A stretch of DNA of 64,000 bases from Pseudomonas sp. DG56-2 (GTDB lineage: Bacteria; Pseudomonadota; Gammaproteobacteria; Pseudomonadales; Pseudomonadaceae): NCBI RefSeq assembly GCF_004803755.1, contig NZ_CP032311.1, positions 1,938,501-2,002,500 of the forward strand, written 5' to 3'. The notes beneath the pieces are model-generated. The model searched no databases and was not told where the DNA came from. It saw only the letters and a program-made list of their open reading frames with translations. The position numbers and the translations under genes are program-made. Positions 7,359-15,756 of this stretch are shown here, in pieces (within the stretch, counting starts at the first letter, position 1; each line of letters opens with the position of its first letter).

Positions 7359-9776
7359 TTACGGCAGGGCGTAGGCCATGACGTAGTCGCCGCGATCGGT
7401 CGACTGGCGGGCACCACCTGCGGTAATCACGATGTACTGCTTGCCGGTTTTCGGCGACACGTAGGTCATCGGGCCACCCTGGCTGCCGACGGGCAGGCGG
7501 GCTTTCCAGATTTCTTCACCGTTGCCGCTGTTGAAAGCGCGCAGATAGAAGTCTTGAGTGCCGGCAATGAATATCAGCCCGCCCTGAGTCGACAGGGTGC
7601 CGCCAAGGGTCGGCAGGCCAACTTTGATCGGCAAGTGCATACGGATACCCAGGGGGCCGGTGTCTTCGACCGTGCCTACGGGTACCTGCCAGGCAACTTT
7701 CTGGGTTTTCATGTCGATGGCAGTCAGAGTGCCGAACGGCGGCGCCTGGCAAGGAATGCCGGCCACTGACAGGAAGCGGTTCTTGTTCACCGCGTAGGGC
7801 GTACCCTTGAGCGGCACGGCGCCCATGCCGGTGTTAAGTGCTTCGCCGCCGGAACTGGCCTGAGCCTTGTTCTGCGATGGAATCATCTGAATCCATAGGC
7901 CCAGGCGCATGTCGTTGACGAAGATAAAGCCATGCACCGGGTCGGTAGAAATACTGCCCCAGTTCATGCCTCCAAGCGAGCCTGGGAAACTCAGTGACAG
8001 GTCGGTGCCCGGCGCGGTATAGAGGCCGTCGTAGCGCATTTTCTTGAAGTCGATGCGACACAGCAATTGATCGTACGGCGTGGCGCCCCACATGTCCGAC
8101 TCGGTCAGTTGTTGGGCTCCGATCTGTGGCATGCCAACCGATTTTGGCTGGGTTGGCGAGTAGGGTTCGTTGGGGATGTTGCTCGGCTTGACGGCGACTT
8201 CTTCGACCTGGGTCAGCGGCTTGCCGGTAGCGCGATCGAGTACAAAAATCTGCCCGGCCTTGGTGCCGATCACCACCGCTGGCACGGTTTGGCCATCGGC
8301 CTTGGTGAAGTCGATCAGGCTCGGTTGCATGGGCAGGTCAAAATCCCAGAGATCGTTGTGCACGGTCTGGTACACCCACTTTTCTTCACCGCTGGTAGCG
8401 TCCAGTGCCAGTATTGAAGCGCCGTACTTGTGGTTCAGCTCGCTACGCTCGACCCCATAGATGTCGGTAGACGAGCTGCCCATCGGCAGGAACAGAGTGT
8501 TCATCGCCGGGTCGTAGGACATCGGCGCCCAGCTGTTGGGCGTGCTGCGAACATAGGTATTGTCAGCGTCTGGCGCGTTACGGTCTTCGGGATTGCCCGG
8601 GTCGAATGCCCAGCGCATTTGCCCGCTGATGACATCGAAACCTCGGATCACGCCGCCTGGCATATCGGTTTGCACGTTGTCTGCGACGCGTCCACCGACA
8701 ACTACGGTGGTACCGGCCATCAGCGGTGCAGATGACAATTGATAGTAGCTGTCGGGGACATTGCCGAGACCGGCCTTGAGGTCGACCTGACCGTTGCTGC
8801 CGAAGCCCTGGCAGAACTCGCCGGTGTCAGCGTCAACGGCGATCAGGCGGGCGTCGATGGTGTTGGTCAGCAGTCGTCGCTGGCAGTTGGCGCCCGCCGG
8901 CACGCTGGCGGCAATGATCGCCGAGCTGTTGGCTTGGGTAGGTTGCACGATTGGTGTGCTGGCATCGAAATAGGCCATGCCGCGGCAGCGTTGCCAGACC
9001 GCCGATTGGGCATTGATCTGATTCTTCCACAGCTCTTTGCCGGTGTCGGCATCCAGGGCAATCAGGTTGTTGTGAGGGGTGCAGATGAAAACCTTGTTGC
9101 CGACCTGCAACGGGGTGAGCTGGTCTTCGGCGCCATTGCCGTCACTGATGGCGACATCTCCGGTGTGATAGGTCCAGGCCACTTTCAAGTCATTGACGTT
9201 GTCGCGATTGATCTGGTCAAGGGCGGCAAAGCGGCTGCCACCTTCGGTGTTGCCGTAATGCGCCCAATCCTTCTGCGCCTTGGCCGGGTCGACCGGGGTC
9301 AAGCCGGGGCCGTCGCCGCTTGGGCTGACGCTGGGGTGGGCGACGAACATATTGCCGGCTGCAACCACCAGTGCCACGGCCATGACGCCTGCCATGGCAT
9401 AAGCGCCGCGGCCGGGTGTTGCGCCTGCAGAGCGGGCCAGCATGGGGTAGACCAGCGCCACTGCCAGGCCGATTGCGCCGAACATGAACAGGCGCGAGAA
9501 CAGCGGCCAGAACTCCAGCCCGACATCGGCCAGAGCCCAAATGGCCGTGCCGACAAGGAAGGTGGCATACAGCCAGGCGCCGACTGGTTTGCGGCGCGCG
9601 ACCAGCAAGCCGGCGCCGGTCATTGCCAAGCCGCCGATCAGAAAGTACCAGGAGCCACCCAAGCTGAGCAGTTTCACGCCACCTGCGGCCAGCGCCAGAC
9701 CGAGCACAGCGATGATGGTGCCAAGGCCGGCAAGGATGAATGTTGAGGCGCCAGCAGGGCGCGATGCTTGCTTCAT
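7359..9776 (-). CDS. gcd: Membrane-bound PQQ-dependent glucose dehydrogenase
   Basis: This 805-residue quinoprotein oxidises glucose to gluconolactone in the periplasm and passes electrons to ubiquinone. About the first 150 residues hold five membrane segments; the rest is an eight-bladed PQQ propeller. HNDLWDFD and GTKAGQIFVLDR correspond to the catalytic Asp and PQQ-binding Lys of the E. coli enzyme (Asp466 and Lys493 by family knowledge). Length matches the family (about 796 aa in E. coli). PQQ synthesis genes are not in the window. The product gluconate is also the acid used for phosphate solubilisation in many pseudomonads. Confidence 0.96.
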   Translation of the reverse strand: MKQASRPAGASTFILAGLGTIIAVLGLALAAGGVKLLSLGGSWYFLIGGLAMTGAGLLVARRKPVGAWLYATFLVGTAIWALADVGLEFWPLFSRLFMFGAIGLAVALVYPMLARSAGATPGRGAYAMAGVMAVALVVAAGNMFVAHPSVSPSGDGPGLTPVDPAKAQKDWAHYGNTEGGSRFAALDQINRDNVNDLKVAWTYHTGDVAISDGNGAEDQLTPLQVGNKVFICTPHNNLIALDADTGKELWKNQINAQSAVWQRCRGMAYFDASTPIVQPTQANSSAIIAASVPAGANCQRRLLTNTIDARLIAVDADTGEFCQGFGSNGQVDLKAGLGNVPDSYYQLSSAPLMAGTTVVVGGRVADNVQTDMPGGVIRGFDVISGQMRWAFDPGNPEDRNAPDADNTYVRSTPNSWAPMSYDPAMNTLFLPMGSSSTDIYGVERSELNHKYGASILALDATSGEEKWVYQTVHNDLWDFDLPMQPSLIDFTKADGQTVPAVVIGTKAGQIFVLDRATGKPLTQVEEVAVKPSNIPNEPYSPTQPKSVGMPQIGAQQLTESDMWGATPYDQLLCRIDFKKMRYDGLYTAPGTDLSLSFPGSLGGMNWGSISTDPVHGFIFVNDMRLGLWIQMIPSQNKAQASSGGEALNTGMGAVPLKGTPYAVNKNRFLSVAGIPCQAPPFGTLTAIDMKTQKVAWQVPVGTVEDTGPLGIRMHLPIKVGLPTLGGTLSTQGGLIFIAGTQDFYLRAFNSGNGEEIWKARLPVGSQGGPMTYVSPKTGKQYIVITAGGARQSTDRGDYVMAYALP

Positions 9777-9808
9777 GTCGAAAAAAACTCGAAGAGGGGA
9801 GTGGCGGA

Positions 9809-9836
9809 ATTATACCCTTAGCAAGCTAATTAACAA
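9809..9836 (-). promoter_or_regulatory. Probable sigma-70 promoter of gcd
   Basis: On the minus strand TTGTTA (complement of 9831-9836) and a perfect TATAAT (complement of 9809-9814) are separated by 16 bases. The -10 box is 32 bases before the gcd ATG. Confidence 0.55.
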
Positions 9837-10050
9837 GTTGGTACATTTTGCTCCGGCTGTTCCTTCGGCTGCTCTGTTGCTTTAAAAGCAACGCCGGGTT
9901 TTCATGGTGGCCAATGCGCGGAATCGCGTAATGGCGTGCAACGAGACTCGATATGAAAACCCGTTTTGAGAGAATTGATGTGTCTGTGCCCAGTATTCAG
10001 TGTGATGGCGAACGTCCTGGCGTCAACCTCCAGCCATCGGAGGTGAACCC

Positions 10051-11763
10051 ATGATCGAGGTCACTGAAGTATCCATCGCGCAATTGCGCGCCGCGCTCGA
10101 ATCCGGCAGCACGACCTCGGTGGAATTGGTTGAGGCATACCTCGCCCGAATCGATGCCTATGACGGCCCTGCAACCACGACTGCGCTCAATGCAGTGGTG
10201 GTACGCAACCCCGAAGCGCTCAATGAAGCGCGGGCAGCCGATGCGCGACGGGCCAAGGGCGAATCCCTCGGGCCACTCGATGGCATTCCTTACACAGCCA
10301 AAGACAGTTATCTGGTGAAGGGGCTCACCGCTGCCTCGGGAAGCCCGGCTTTTGCCGAACTGGTTGCCTATCGCGATGCCTTCACCATTGAGCGCCTGCG
10401 TGCCGCAGGGGCGATCTGCCTGGGCAAGACCAACATGCCGCCCATGGCCAACGGCGGTATGCAGCGTGGGGTGTATGGCCGGGCTGAAAGCCCGTACAAC
10501 GCCGACTACCTCACTGCGCCTTTCGCATCGGGCTCATCCAATGGCGCAGGCACTGCCACTGCTGCCAGCTTTGCAGCGTTCGGGCTGGCTGAGGAAACCT
10601 GGTCGAGCGGTCGCGGACCTGCATCGAACAACGGCCTGTGTGCCTACACCCCTTCACGCGGGGTAATTTCGGTGCGCGGCAACTGGCCGCTGACGCCCAC
10701 CATGGACGTGGTCGTGCCCTTTGCCCGAACCATGACCGACCTGCTCGAAGTACTCGATGTGGTGGTCGCCGAAGACCCCGATACCCGTGGTGATCTGTGG
10801 CGGATGCAGCCTTGGGTACCGATTCCGAGTGTGGCGTCGGTGCGACCGGCTTCGTATTTGGAGTTGGCCGTCGATGCTGCATCGCTCAACGGCAAGCGCC
10901 TGGGCATTCCGCGTATGTACATCAATGCCGATCCCGACGCGGGCACCAGCGAAGCGCCGGGTATCGGCGGACCAACAGGTCAACGTATCAATACTCGGCC
11001 GACGGTAATCGCACTGTGGGAGGAGGCCCGCAAGGCGCTGGAAGCGGCGGGCGCCGAGGTGATCGAGGTGGATTTTCCGTTGGTCTCCAATTGCGAAGGG
11101 GATCGTCCCGGCGCGCCGACAGTGTTCAATCGTGGCCTGGTTTCCAAGGAGTTCCTGCACCATGAGCTGTGGGATCTGACTGCCTGGGCGTTTGACGATT
11201 TTCTCCAGGCCAATGGCGACCCTAAGTTGAACCGCCTGGTCGACGTCGAGGGTGCAAAGATTTTCCCTCACGATCCGGGTACTTTGCCAAATCGCGAGGG
11301 CGATCTTGCTGCAGGTATGGATGAGTACGTGCGCATGGCGGAGCGGGGCATCACGCCTTGGGATAAGATCGGCACCGTGCCTGATGGCTTGCGTGGTTTG
11401 GAGACAACCCGTCGTATCGACCTTGAAGAGTGGATGGATCGCCTCCAGCTCGATGCCGTGCTGTTTCCGACGGTCGCCGACGTTGCCCCGGCCAATTCCG
11501 ATGTCGACCCGGCATCGGCCGATATAGCCTGGAGCAACGGCGTGTGGGTTGCCAATGGCAACCTGGCTATCCGACACCTGGGCGTGCCGACGGTAACAGT
11601 GCCGATGGGGGTGATGGCGGACATTGGTATGCCCGTCGGGCTGACCTTCGCCGGGCGTGCCTATGACGATTCGTCGCTGCTGCGCCTGGCTTCGGCATTC
11701 GAGTCCACCGGTTCCAGGCGCGTGGTGCCGCCGCGCACGCCGCCACTGGTAGTCGGCAAGTAA
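10051..11763 (+). CDS. Amidase-signature family hydrolase
   Basis: A 570-residue member of the amidase signature family (C-N hydrolases using a Ser-cis-Ser-Lys triad). I place the triad at Lys84 (PYTAKDSY), Ser162 (GSSNGAG) and Ser186 (TWSSGRGPAS); the 24-residue spacing between the two serines equals that of fatty-acid amide hydrolase as I recall it. The usual DTGGS motif around the nucleophile is replaced by EETWSSG, so it belongs to a divergent branch. No signal peptide is evident, and the substrate is unknown. GGAGGT lies 8 bases before ATG 10051. The gene stands alone, divergent from gcd. The missing GatB/GatC partners argue against a role in Gln-tRNA formation. Confidence 0.85.
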   Translation: MIEVTEVSIAQLRAALESGSTTSVELVEAYLARIDAYDGPATTTALNAVVVRNPEALNEARAADARRAKGESLGPLDGIPYTAKDSYLVKGLTAASGSPAFAELVAYRDAFTIERLRAAGAICLGKTNMPPMANGGMQRGVYGRAESPYNADYLTAPFASGSSNGAGTATAASFAAFGLAEETWSSGRGPASNNGLCAYTPSRGVISVRGNWPLTPTMDVVVPFARTMTDLLEVLDVVVAEDPDTRGDLWRMQPWVPIPSVASVRPASYLELAVDAASLNGKRLGIPRMYINADPDAGTSEAPGIGGPTGQRINTRPTVIALWEEARKALEAAGAEVIEVDFPLVSNCEGDRPGAPTVFNRGLVSKEFLHHELWDLTAWAFDDFLQANGDPKLNRLVDVEGAKIFPHDPGTLPNREGDLAAGMDEYVRMAERGITPWDKIGTVPDGLRGLETTRRIDLEEWMDRLQLDAVLFPTVADVAPANSDVDPASADIAWSNGVWVANGNLAIRHLGVPTVTVPMGVMADIGMPVGLTFAGRAYDDSSLLRLASAFESTGSRRVVPPRTPPLVVGK

Positions 11764-11885
11764 CCGGCAGGTTGGGGTTGGCGCTGAACAGCGTCAATCC
11801 CGGCCTATTGCTGAGTGTTGTGCTGCAGGCGCGCTTGCTTTCGACGGGAGTAGGCGTGAGATAGCTTTGGATTTGAAGAAGGAAA

Positions 11886-11960
11886 TGGCAGGGGCGGCTG
11901 GATTCGAACCAACGCATGGCAGGATCAAAACCTGCTGCCTTACCGCTTGGCGACGCCCCT
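11886..11960 (-). tRNA. tRNA-Gln (anticodon TTG)
   Basis: On the minus strand the 75-base sequence folds as a full cloverleaf: acceptor AGGGGCG pairs with CGCCCCT, the D-arm holds GCCAAGCGGTAAGGC, the anticodon stem GCAGG/CCTGC encloses loop TTTTGAT (anticodon TTG), the T-arm contains GGTTCGAATCC, and GCCA is encoded at the 3' end. No attachment-site duplication or integrase accompanies it. Confidence 0.97.
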
Positions 11961-12149
11961 GTAGATGTTGCGATGAGTGTCTGGCACTCATTTGAAGAGA
12001 TTGCTGCATTCGCTGCTGTAGCAGGAATGGCCGCGAATTTAACAACTTTTGCGCCGTCTGTGAAGTCCTCAAGCAAAAAATTTGTTTTTAAAACAGCTGG
12101 TTACTGTTGCATCATCGTAGCGATTACTTATTCAGCAGGAAATTCTCAC

Positions 12150-12530
12150 ATGGCAAACCACGACATCACCTTCACGCCTGACCCCGATCCGGAATCCATT
12201 TCCAGTGATGTTGCCGGTTTTGGCGGCATGCTGGTTTCCACCCAGATTCCGACGCGCGCCGATGGCAGCCTGGAATTGGGCGATATCACCTTGCAGAGTG
12301 AGTGCACCCTGCAAGCACTCAAGGTTGCCCTGGAGCGAGCTGGCAGCTCGATGGATCGGGTGTTGCACCTGACCATCTACCTGACCGACATGGCTGATCG
12401 CGGCGCTTTCAACGACGTCTACCAACGTTTCTTCGCCAAACCGTGGCCGGTACGCGCCGCTGTTGGCGTGGCATCGCTGGCGGTTGAGGGTATGCGCGTG
12501 GAAGTGACGGCGATGGCTGCCAAGGCTTGA
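12150..12530 (+). CDS. RidA/YjgF family enamine/imine deaminase
   Basis: A 126-residue single-domain Rid protein. Rid proteins hydrolyse reactive 2-aminoacrylate-type enamines and imines released by PLP enzymes. The catalytic arginine context (PWPVRAAVGV, equivalent to the PxR of RidA) and the ending VEVTAMA are present, which contrasts with the three-domain relative at 49282. I chose ATG 12150, with AGGA 7 bases upstream; the frame stays open further 5' through the antisense of the tRNA gene, which cannot be coding. It is monocistronic. Confidence 0.9.
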   Translation: MANHDITFTPDPDPESISSDVAGFGGMLVSTQIPTRADGSLELGDITLQSECTLQALKVALERAGSSMDRVLHLTIYLTDMADRGAFNDVYQRFFAKPWPVRAAVGVASLAVEGMRVEVTAMAAKA

Positions 12531-12668
12531 ACCGCGGCGGGCTTGTGCGCCAGGTCAGTGGCACGTATGCAGACTCCTCAACCGTGCCATCCGGCAGGGT
12601 AGGGGGTCCCATCGTACGTTTCGCGCTACAATGCGCGCCTTGACCGTGCCAAGCCTGACTAAAAAAAC

Positions 12669-14663
12669 ATGTCCTTACCCAAGCATCACCTCGAACTGCT
12701 CAGCCCTGCCCGCGATGTGGCCATCGCTCGTGAGGCCATCTTGCATGGCGCCGACGCCGTGTACCTCGGTGGCCCAAGCTTCGGCGCCCGCCACAACGCC
12801 TGCAACGAGGTCAGCGATATCGCCCAGTTGGTGGAGTTTGCCCACCGCTATCACGCGCGGGTGTTCACCACCATCAACACCATCCTTCACGACAACGAGC
12901 TGGAGCCGGCGCGCAAGCTGATCCACCAGTTGTACGATGCCGGTGTCGATGCGCTGATCGTCCAGGACCTGGGCGTGATGGAACTGGATATCCCACCGAT
13001 CGAGCTGCACGCCAGTACCCAGACGGATATCCGTACCCTGGCGCGGGCCAAATTTCTCGATCAGGCCGGTTTCTCGCAACTGGTACTGGCCCGAGAGCTG
13101 AACCTCAAGGAAATTCGCGCGATTGCCGACGAGACCGATGCGGCCATCGAGTTTTTCATCCACGGCGCGTTGTGTGTAGCTTTCTCGGGGCAATGCAACA
13201 TTTCCCACGCTCAGACCGGTCGCAGTGCCAACCGTGGCGACTGCTCTCAGGCCTGCCGTCTGCCGTACACCCTCAAGGACGAAAAAGGCGGTGTTATTGC
13301 CTATGAGAAGCACCTGCTGTCGATGAAGGACAACAACCAGAGCGCCAACATCCGCGCTCTGGTCGAGGCGGGTGTTCGCTCGTTCAAGATCGAAGGGCGT
13401 TACAAGGACATGGGCTATGTGAAGAACATCACCGCCTACTACCGTCAGCGCCTGGACGAAGTCCTTGAAGATCGCCCGGACCTGGCGCGCGCCTCCAGTG
13501 GTCGCACCGCGCACTTCTTCGTGCCCGACCCGGATAAAACCTTTCACCGTGGCAGTACCGACTACTTCGTCAGTGAGCGCAAGATCGATATCGGCGCCTT
13601 CGACTCGCCAACCTTCACTGGTTTGGCGGTCGGCGTGGTGGAGAAAGTCGGCAAGCGTGACATGCAAGTCGTCACCCATGAGCCACTGTCCAACGGTGAC
13701 GGCCTCAATGTGCTGGTCAAACGTGAAGTGGTTGGCTTTCGCGCCAACATCGCCGAGCCGAAAGGCGAGTTCGATGAAGACGGCGAGAAGCGCTACCGCT
13801 ATCGTGTCGAACCCAACGAAATGCCTAAGGGCATGTACCAGCTACGGCCAAATCATCCGTTGAGCCGCAACCTGGACCACAACTGGCAGCAAGCCCTGCA
13901 GAAAACCTCTGCCGAGCGTCGCATCGGCCTGGCGTGGGCGGCGCGCTTGACCGAAAGCAGCCTGCAATTGACTGCCACCAGCGAGGAGGGCGTCAGCGCC
14001 AGCATTACGCTTGACGGCCCGTTCGGGGTCGCCAACAAGCCGGAGCAGGCGTTGGAGCAACTGCACGATCTGCTTGGTCAGTTGGGTACCACTCAATACC
14101 ATGCCACCGCCATCGACCTGGATGCGCCACAGGCATACTTCATTCCCAACTCGCAGCTTAAAGCCTTGCGTCGTGAAGTCATCGAATCCCTTACGGCTGC
14201 GCGCATTGCCGCGCATCCACGGGGTGGGCGCAAAGCAGAGAGCAATCCGCCGCCGGTGTACCCGGAGTCGCACCTGTCATTTTTGGCCAACGTCTACAAC
14301 CAGAAGGCTCGCGACTTCTATCACCGTCACGGGGTCAAGCTGATTGACGCCGCTTACGAGGCCCACGAAGAGAAAGGCGAAGTGCCGGTGATGATCACCA
14401 AGCACTGCCTGCGTTTCTCTTTCAACTTGTGCCCCAAGCAGGCCAAGGGCGTAACGGGTGTGCGCACCAAGGTTGCACCGATGCAGTTGATCCACGGTGA
14501 CGAGGTGCTGACGTTGAAGTTCGACTGCAAGCCTTGCGAAATGCATGTGATCGGCAAGATGAAGGGTCACATCTTCGATTTGCCGCAACCGGGCAGTCAG
14601 CAAGTGGTCGGGCACATCAGTCCTGAAGACTTGCTCAAGACCATTCCCCGCGCCCCGCATTAA
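12669..14663 (+). CDS. rlhA: 23S rRNA C2501 hydroxylase (peptidase U32 family)
   Basis: This 664-residue protein matches E. coli RlhA (formerly YdcP) closely along its length, from HLELLSPARD and AREAILHGADAVY to VPVMITKHCLRF and LKFDCKPCEMHVIGK. RlhA hydroxylates cytidine 2501 of 23S rRNA in the peptidyl-transferase region. The U32 signature is at IEFFIHGALCVAFSGQCN, and the cysteine set (GDCSQACR plus the C-terminal FDCKPCEMH) is kept, consistent with an iron-sulfur centre. A possible -10 box TACAAT lies at 12628-12633. The gene stands alone and is closed by a hairpin. Confidence 0.93.
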   Translation: MSLPKHHLELLSPARDVAIAREAILHGADAVYLGGPSFGARHNACNEVSDIAQLVEFAHRYHARVFTTINTILHDNELEPARKLIHQLYDAGVDALIVQDLGVMELDIPPIELHASTQTDIRTLARAKFLDQAGFSQLVLARELNLKEIRAIADETDAAIEFFIHGALCVAFSGQCNISHAQTGRSANRGDCSQACRLPYTLKDEKGGVIAYEKHLLSMKDNNQSANIRALVEAGVRSFKIEGRYKDMGYVKNITAYYRQRLDEVLEDRPDLARASSGRTAHFFVPDPDKTFHRGSTDYFVSERKIDIGAFDSPTFTGLAVGVVEKVGKRDMQVVTHEPLSNGDGLNVLVKREVVGFRANIAEPKGEFDEDGEKRYRYRVEPNEMPKGMYQLRPNHPLSRNLDHNWQQALQKTSAERRIGLAWAARLTESSLQLTATSEEGVSASITLDGPFGVANKPEQALEQLHDLLGQLGTTQYHATAIDLDAPQAYFIPNSQLKALRREVIESLTAARIAAHPRGGRKAESNPPPVYPESHLSFLANVYNQKARDFYHRHGVKLIDAAYEAHEEKGEVPVMITKHCLRFSFNLCPKQAKGVTGVRTKVAPMQLIHGDEVLTLKFDCKPCEMHVIGKMKGHIFDLPQPGSQQVVGHISPEDLLKTIPRAPH

Positions 14664-14670
14664 GGGCCAA

Positions 14671-14698
14671 CGAGCGCGACGTTGCGGCGTCGCGCTCG
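14671..14698. terminator. Hairpin between convergent rlhA and LysR gene
   Basis: A perfect 11-bp GC-rich stem (14671-14681 with 14688-14698) with a 6-base loop lies between two convergent genes. There is no T-tract, so it may act weakly or as an mRNA 3'-end stabiliser. Confidence 0.6.
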
Positions 14699-14701
14699 AT
14701 C

Positions 14702-15604
14702 TCAGTCGCTAAGTTCCCTGCCTGCTTTTTCCAGGAGCCAACTACGGAACGCTTGCAGTGCTGGCAGCGCCTGGTTGCGCGGCGGGTATACCAGGTAATA
14801 GCTGCGCGCGCTGGCAAAGGGCAGGGCGGGACTGCTCAGTTCACCCCCGGCCAGTTCCTCGGTAATGAGGATGCGTGGCACCAGGCCGATGCCGATATCG
14901 GCACGCACCGCCTGGATCAGATGCGACGTCAATTCAAAGCTCGGCCCAAGGCGCATGGCGTGGTGGGTCAGGCCGTGATGGGTAAACCACTCGCCCCAGG
15001 CATTGGCGTTGTTGGCCACACTGAGCAGGACTTGCTGGCTGATGTCCTGCGGGCTCCAGGTCGGCCGCGAGGCGGCCAGGGTGGGCGAGAGGATCACCAT
15101 CAACTCTTCTGCATGCAAACGATGACAAATCAGCCCGGGCAGATCACTGGTCGCGACGACGATAGCTGCGTCGATACCACTGGTGGCGAAGTCCACCGGT
15201 TCAATGCGTGAATTGATGTGTACCAGTACTTCTGGATGGTTCCGGTAGAACGCGTGCAGCCGTGGCAGCAACCATTTCGAGCCGAAAGTCGGCAGGGTTG
15301 CCAGGCGCAGGTTGCCACCCCCTGCCTGGTGGGCGATAGCGTGCAGGGTGGCACTGCGGACGCGGCCCAGGGCCTCGCTGATTTCACGCTGGTACAGCCG
15401 CCCGACGTCGGTGAGCTTTACCGTGCGGCCTTCGCGCCGGAACAGTGTTACGCCCAAGTGTTGCTCAAGCGCCTGGACCTGGCGGCTGACTGCGCTTTGG
15501 GTCAGCGATAGCTCCACGGCGGCGCGGGTGTAGCTTTCATAGCGCGCCGCGGCCTCGAACGCCAGCAGTAAAGACATGGATGGGGTGAGGTTGCGGTAAT
15601 TCAT
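14702..15604 (-). CDS. LysR-family regulator (GcvA-like)
   Basis: A 300-residue LysR regulator. The N-terminal helix-turn-helix (SYTRAAVELSLTQSAVSRQVQALEQHLGVTLFRR) and a type-2 periplasmic-binding-like effector domain are complete. LAFEAAARYESYTRAA and the FRREGRTVKLTDVG pattern resemble the GcvA/AmpR subgroup. It is divergent from the YdiJ-type dehydrogenase gene with about 150 bases between the starts, the usual arrangement for a LysR protein controlling its neighbour. That target is inferred. Confidence 0.9.
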   Translation of the reverse strand: MNYRNLTPSMSLLLAFEAAARYESYTRAAVELSLTQSAVSRQVQALEQHLGVTLFRREGRTVKLTDVGRLYQREISEALGRVRSATLHAIAHQAGGGNLRLATLPTFGSKWLLPRLHAFYRNHPEVLVHINSRIEPVDFATSGIDAAIVVATSDLPGLICHRLHAEELMVILSPTLAASRPTWSPQDISQQVLLSVANNANAWGEWFTHHGLTHHAMRLGPSFELTSHLIQAVRADIGIGLVPRILITEELAGGELSSPALPFASARSYYLVYPPRNQALPALQAFRSWLLEKAGRELSD

Positions 15605-15756
15605 TCGTAAAAGTCATCAAAGGCTGCGGGAATATCCGTTTGTGCCTGGCTCAAGGCTGCGGGATCATTGGCATCATCCACTACCTGGCGGTGTACTGAC
15701 CATACCGTTTCAGCAAGTATTCTCGATTAGCCTGACATAAATGAGGCCATCCACCG

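Noticed and set aside
8739..9746. 335-codon plus-strand open frame inside gcd
   Set aside because: Antisense shadow of gcd, rich in Gly/Ala/His and without family features.
11886..11960. tRNA-Gln as integration site
   Set aside because: No integrase, direct repeat of the tRNA 3' end or change in base composition nearby.
11916..12149. Upstream extension of the RidA frame
   Set aside because: It would run through the antisense of the tRNA-Gln gene; ATG 12150 with AGGA fits the family start.
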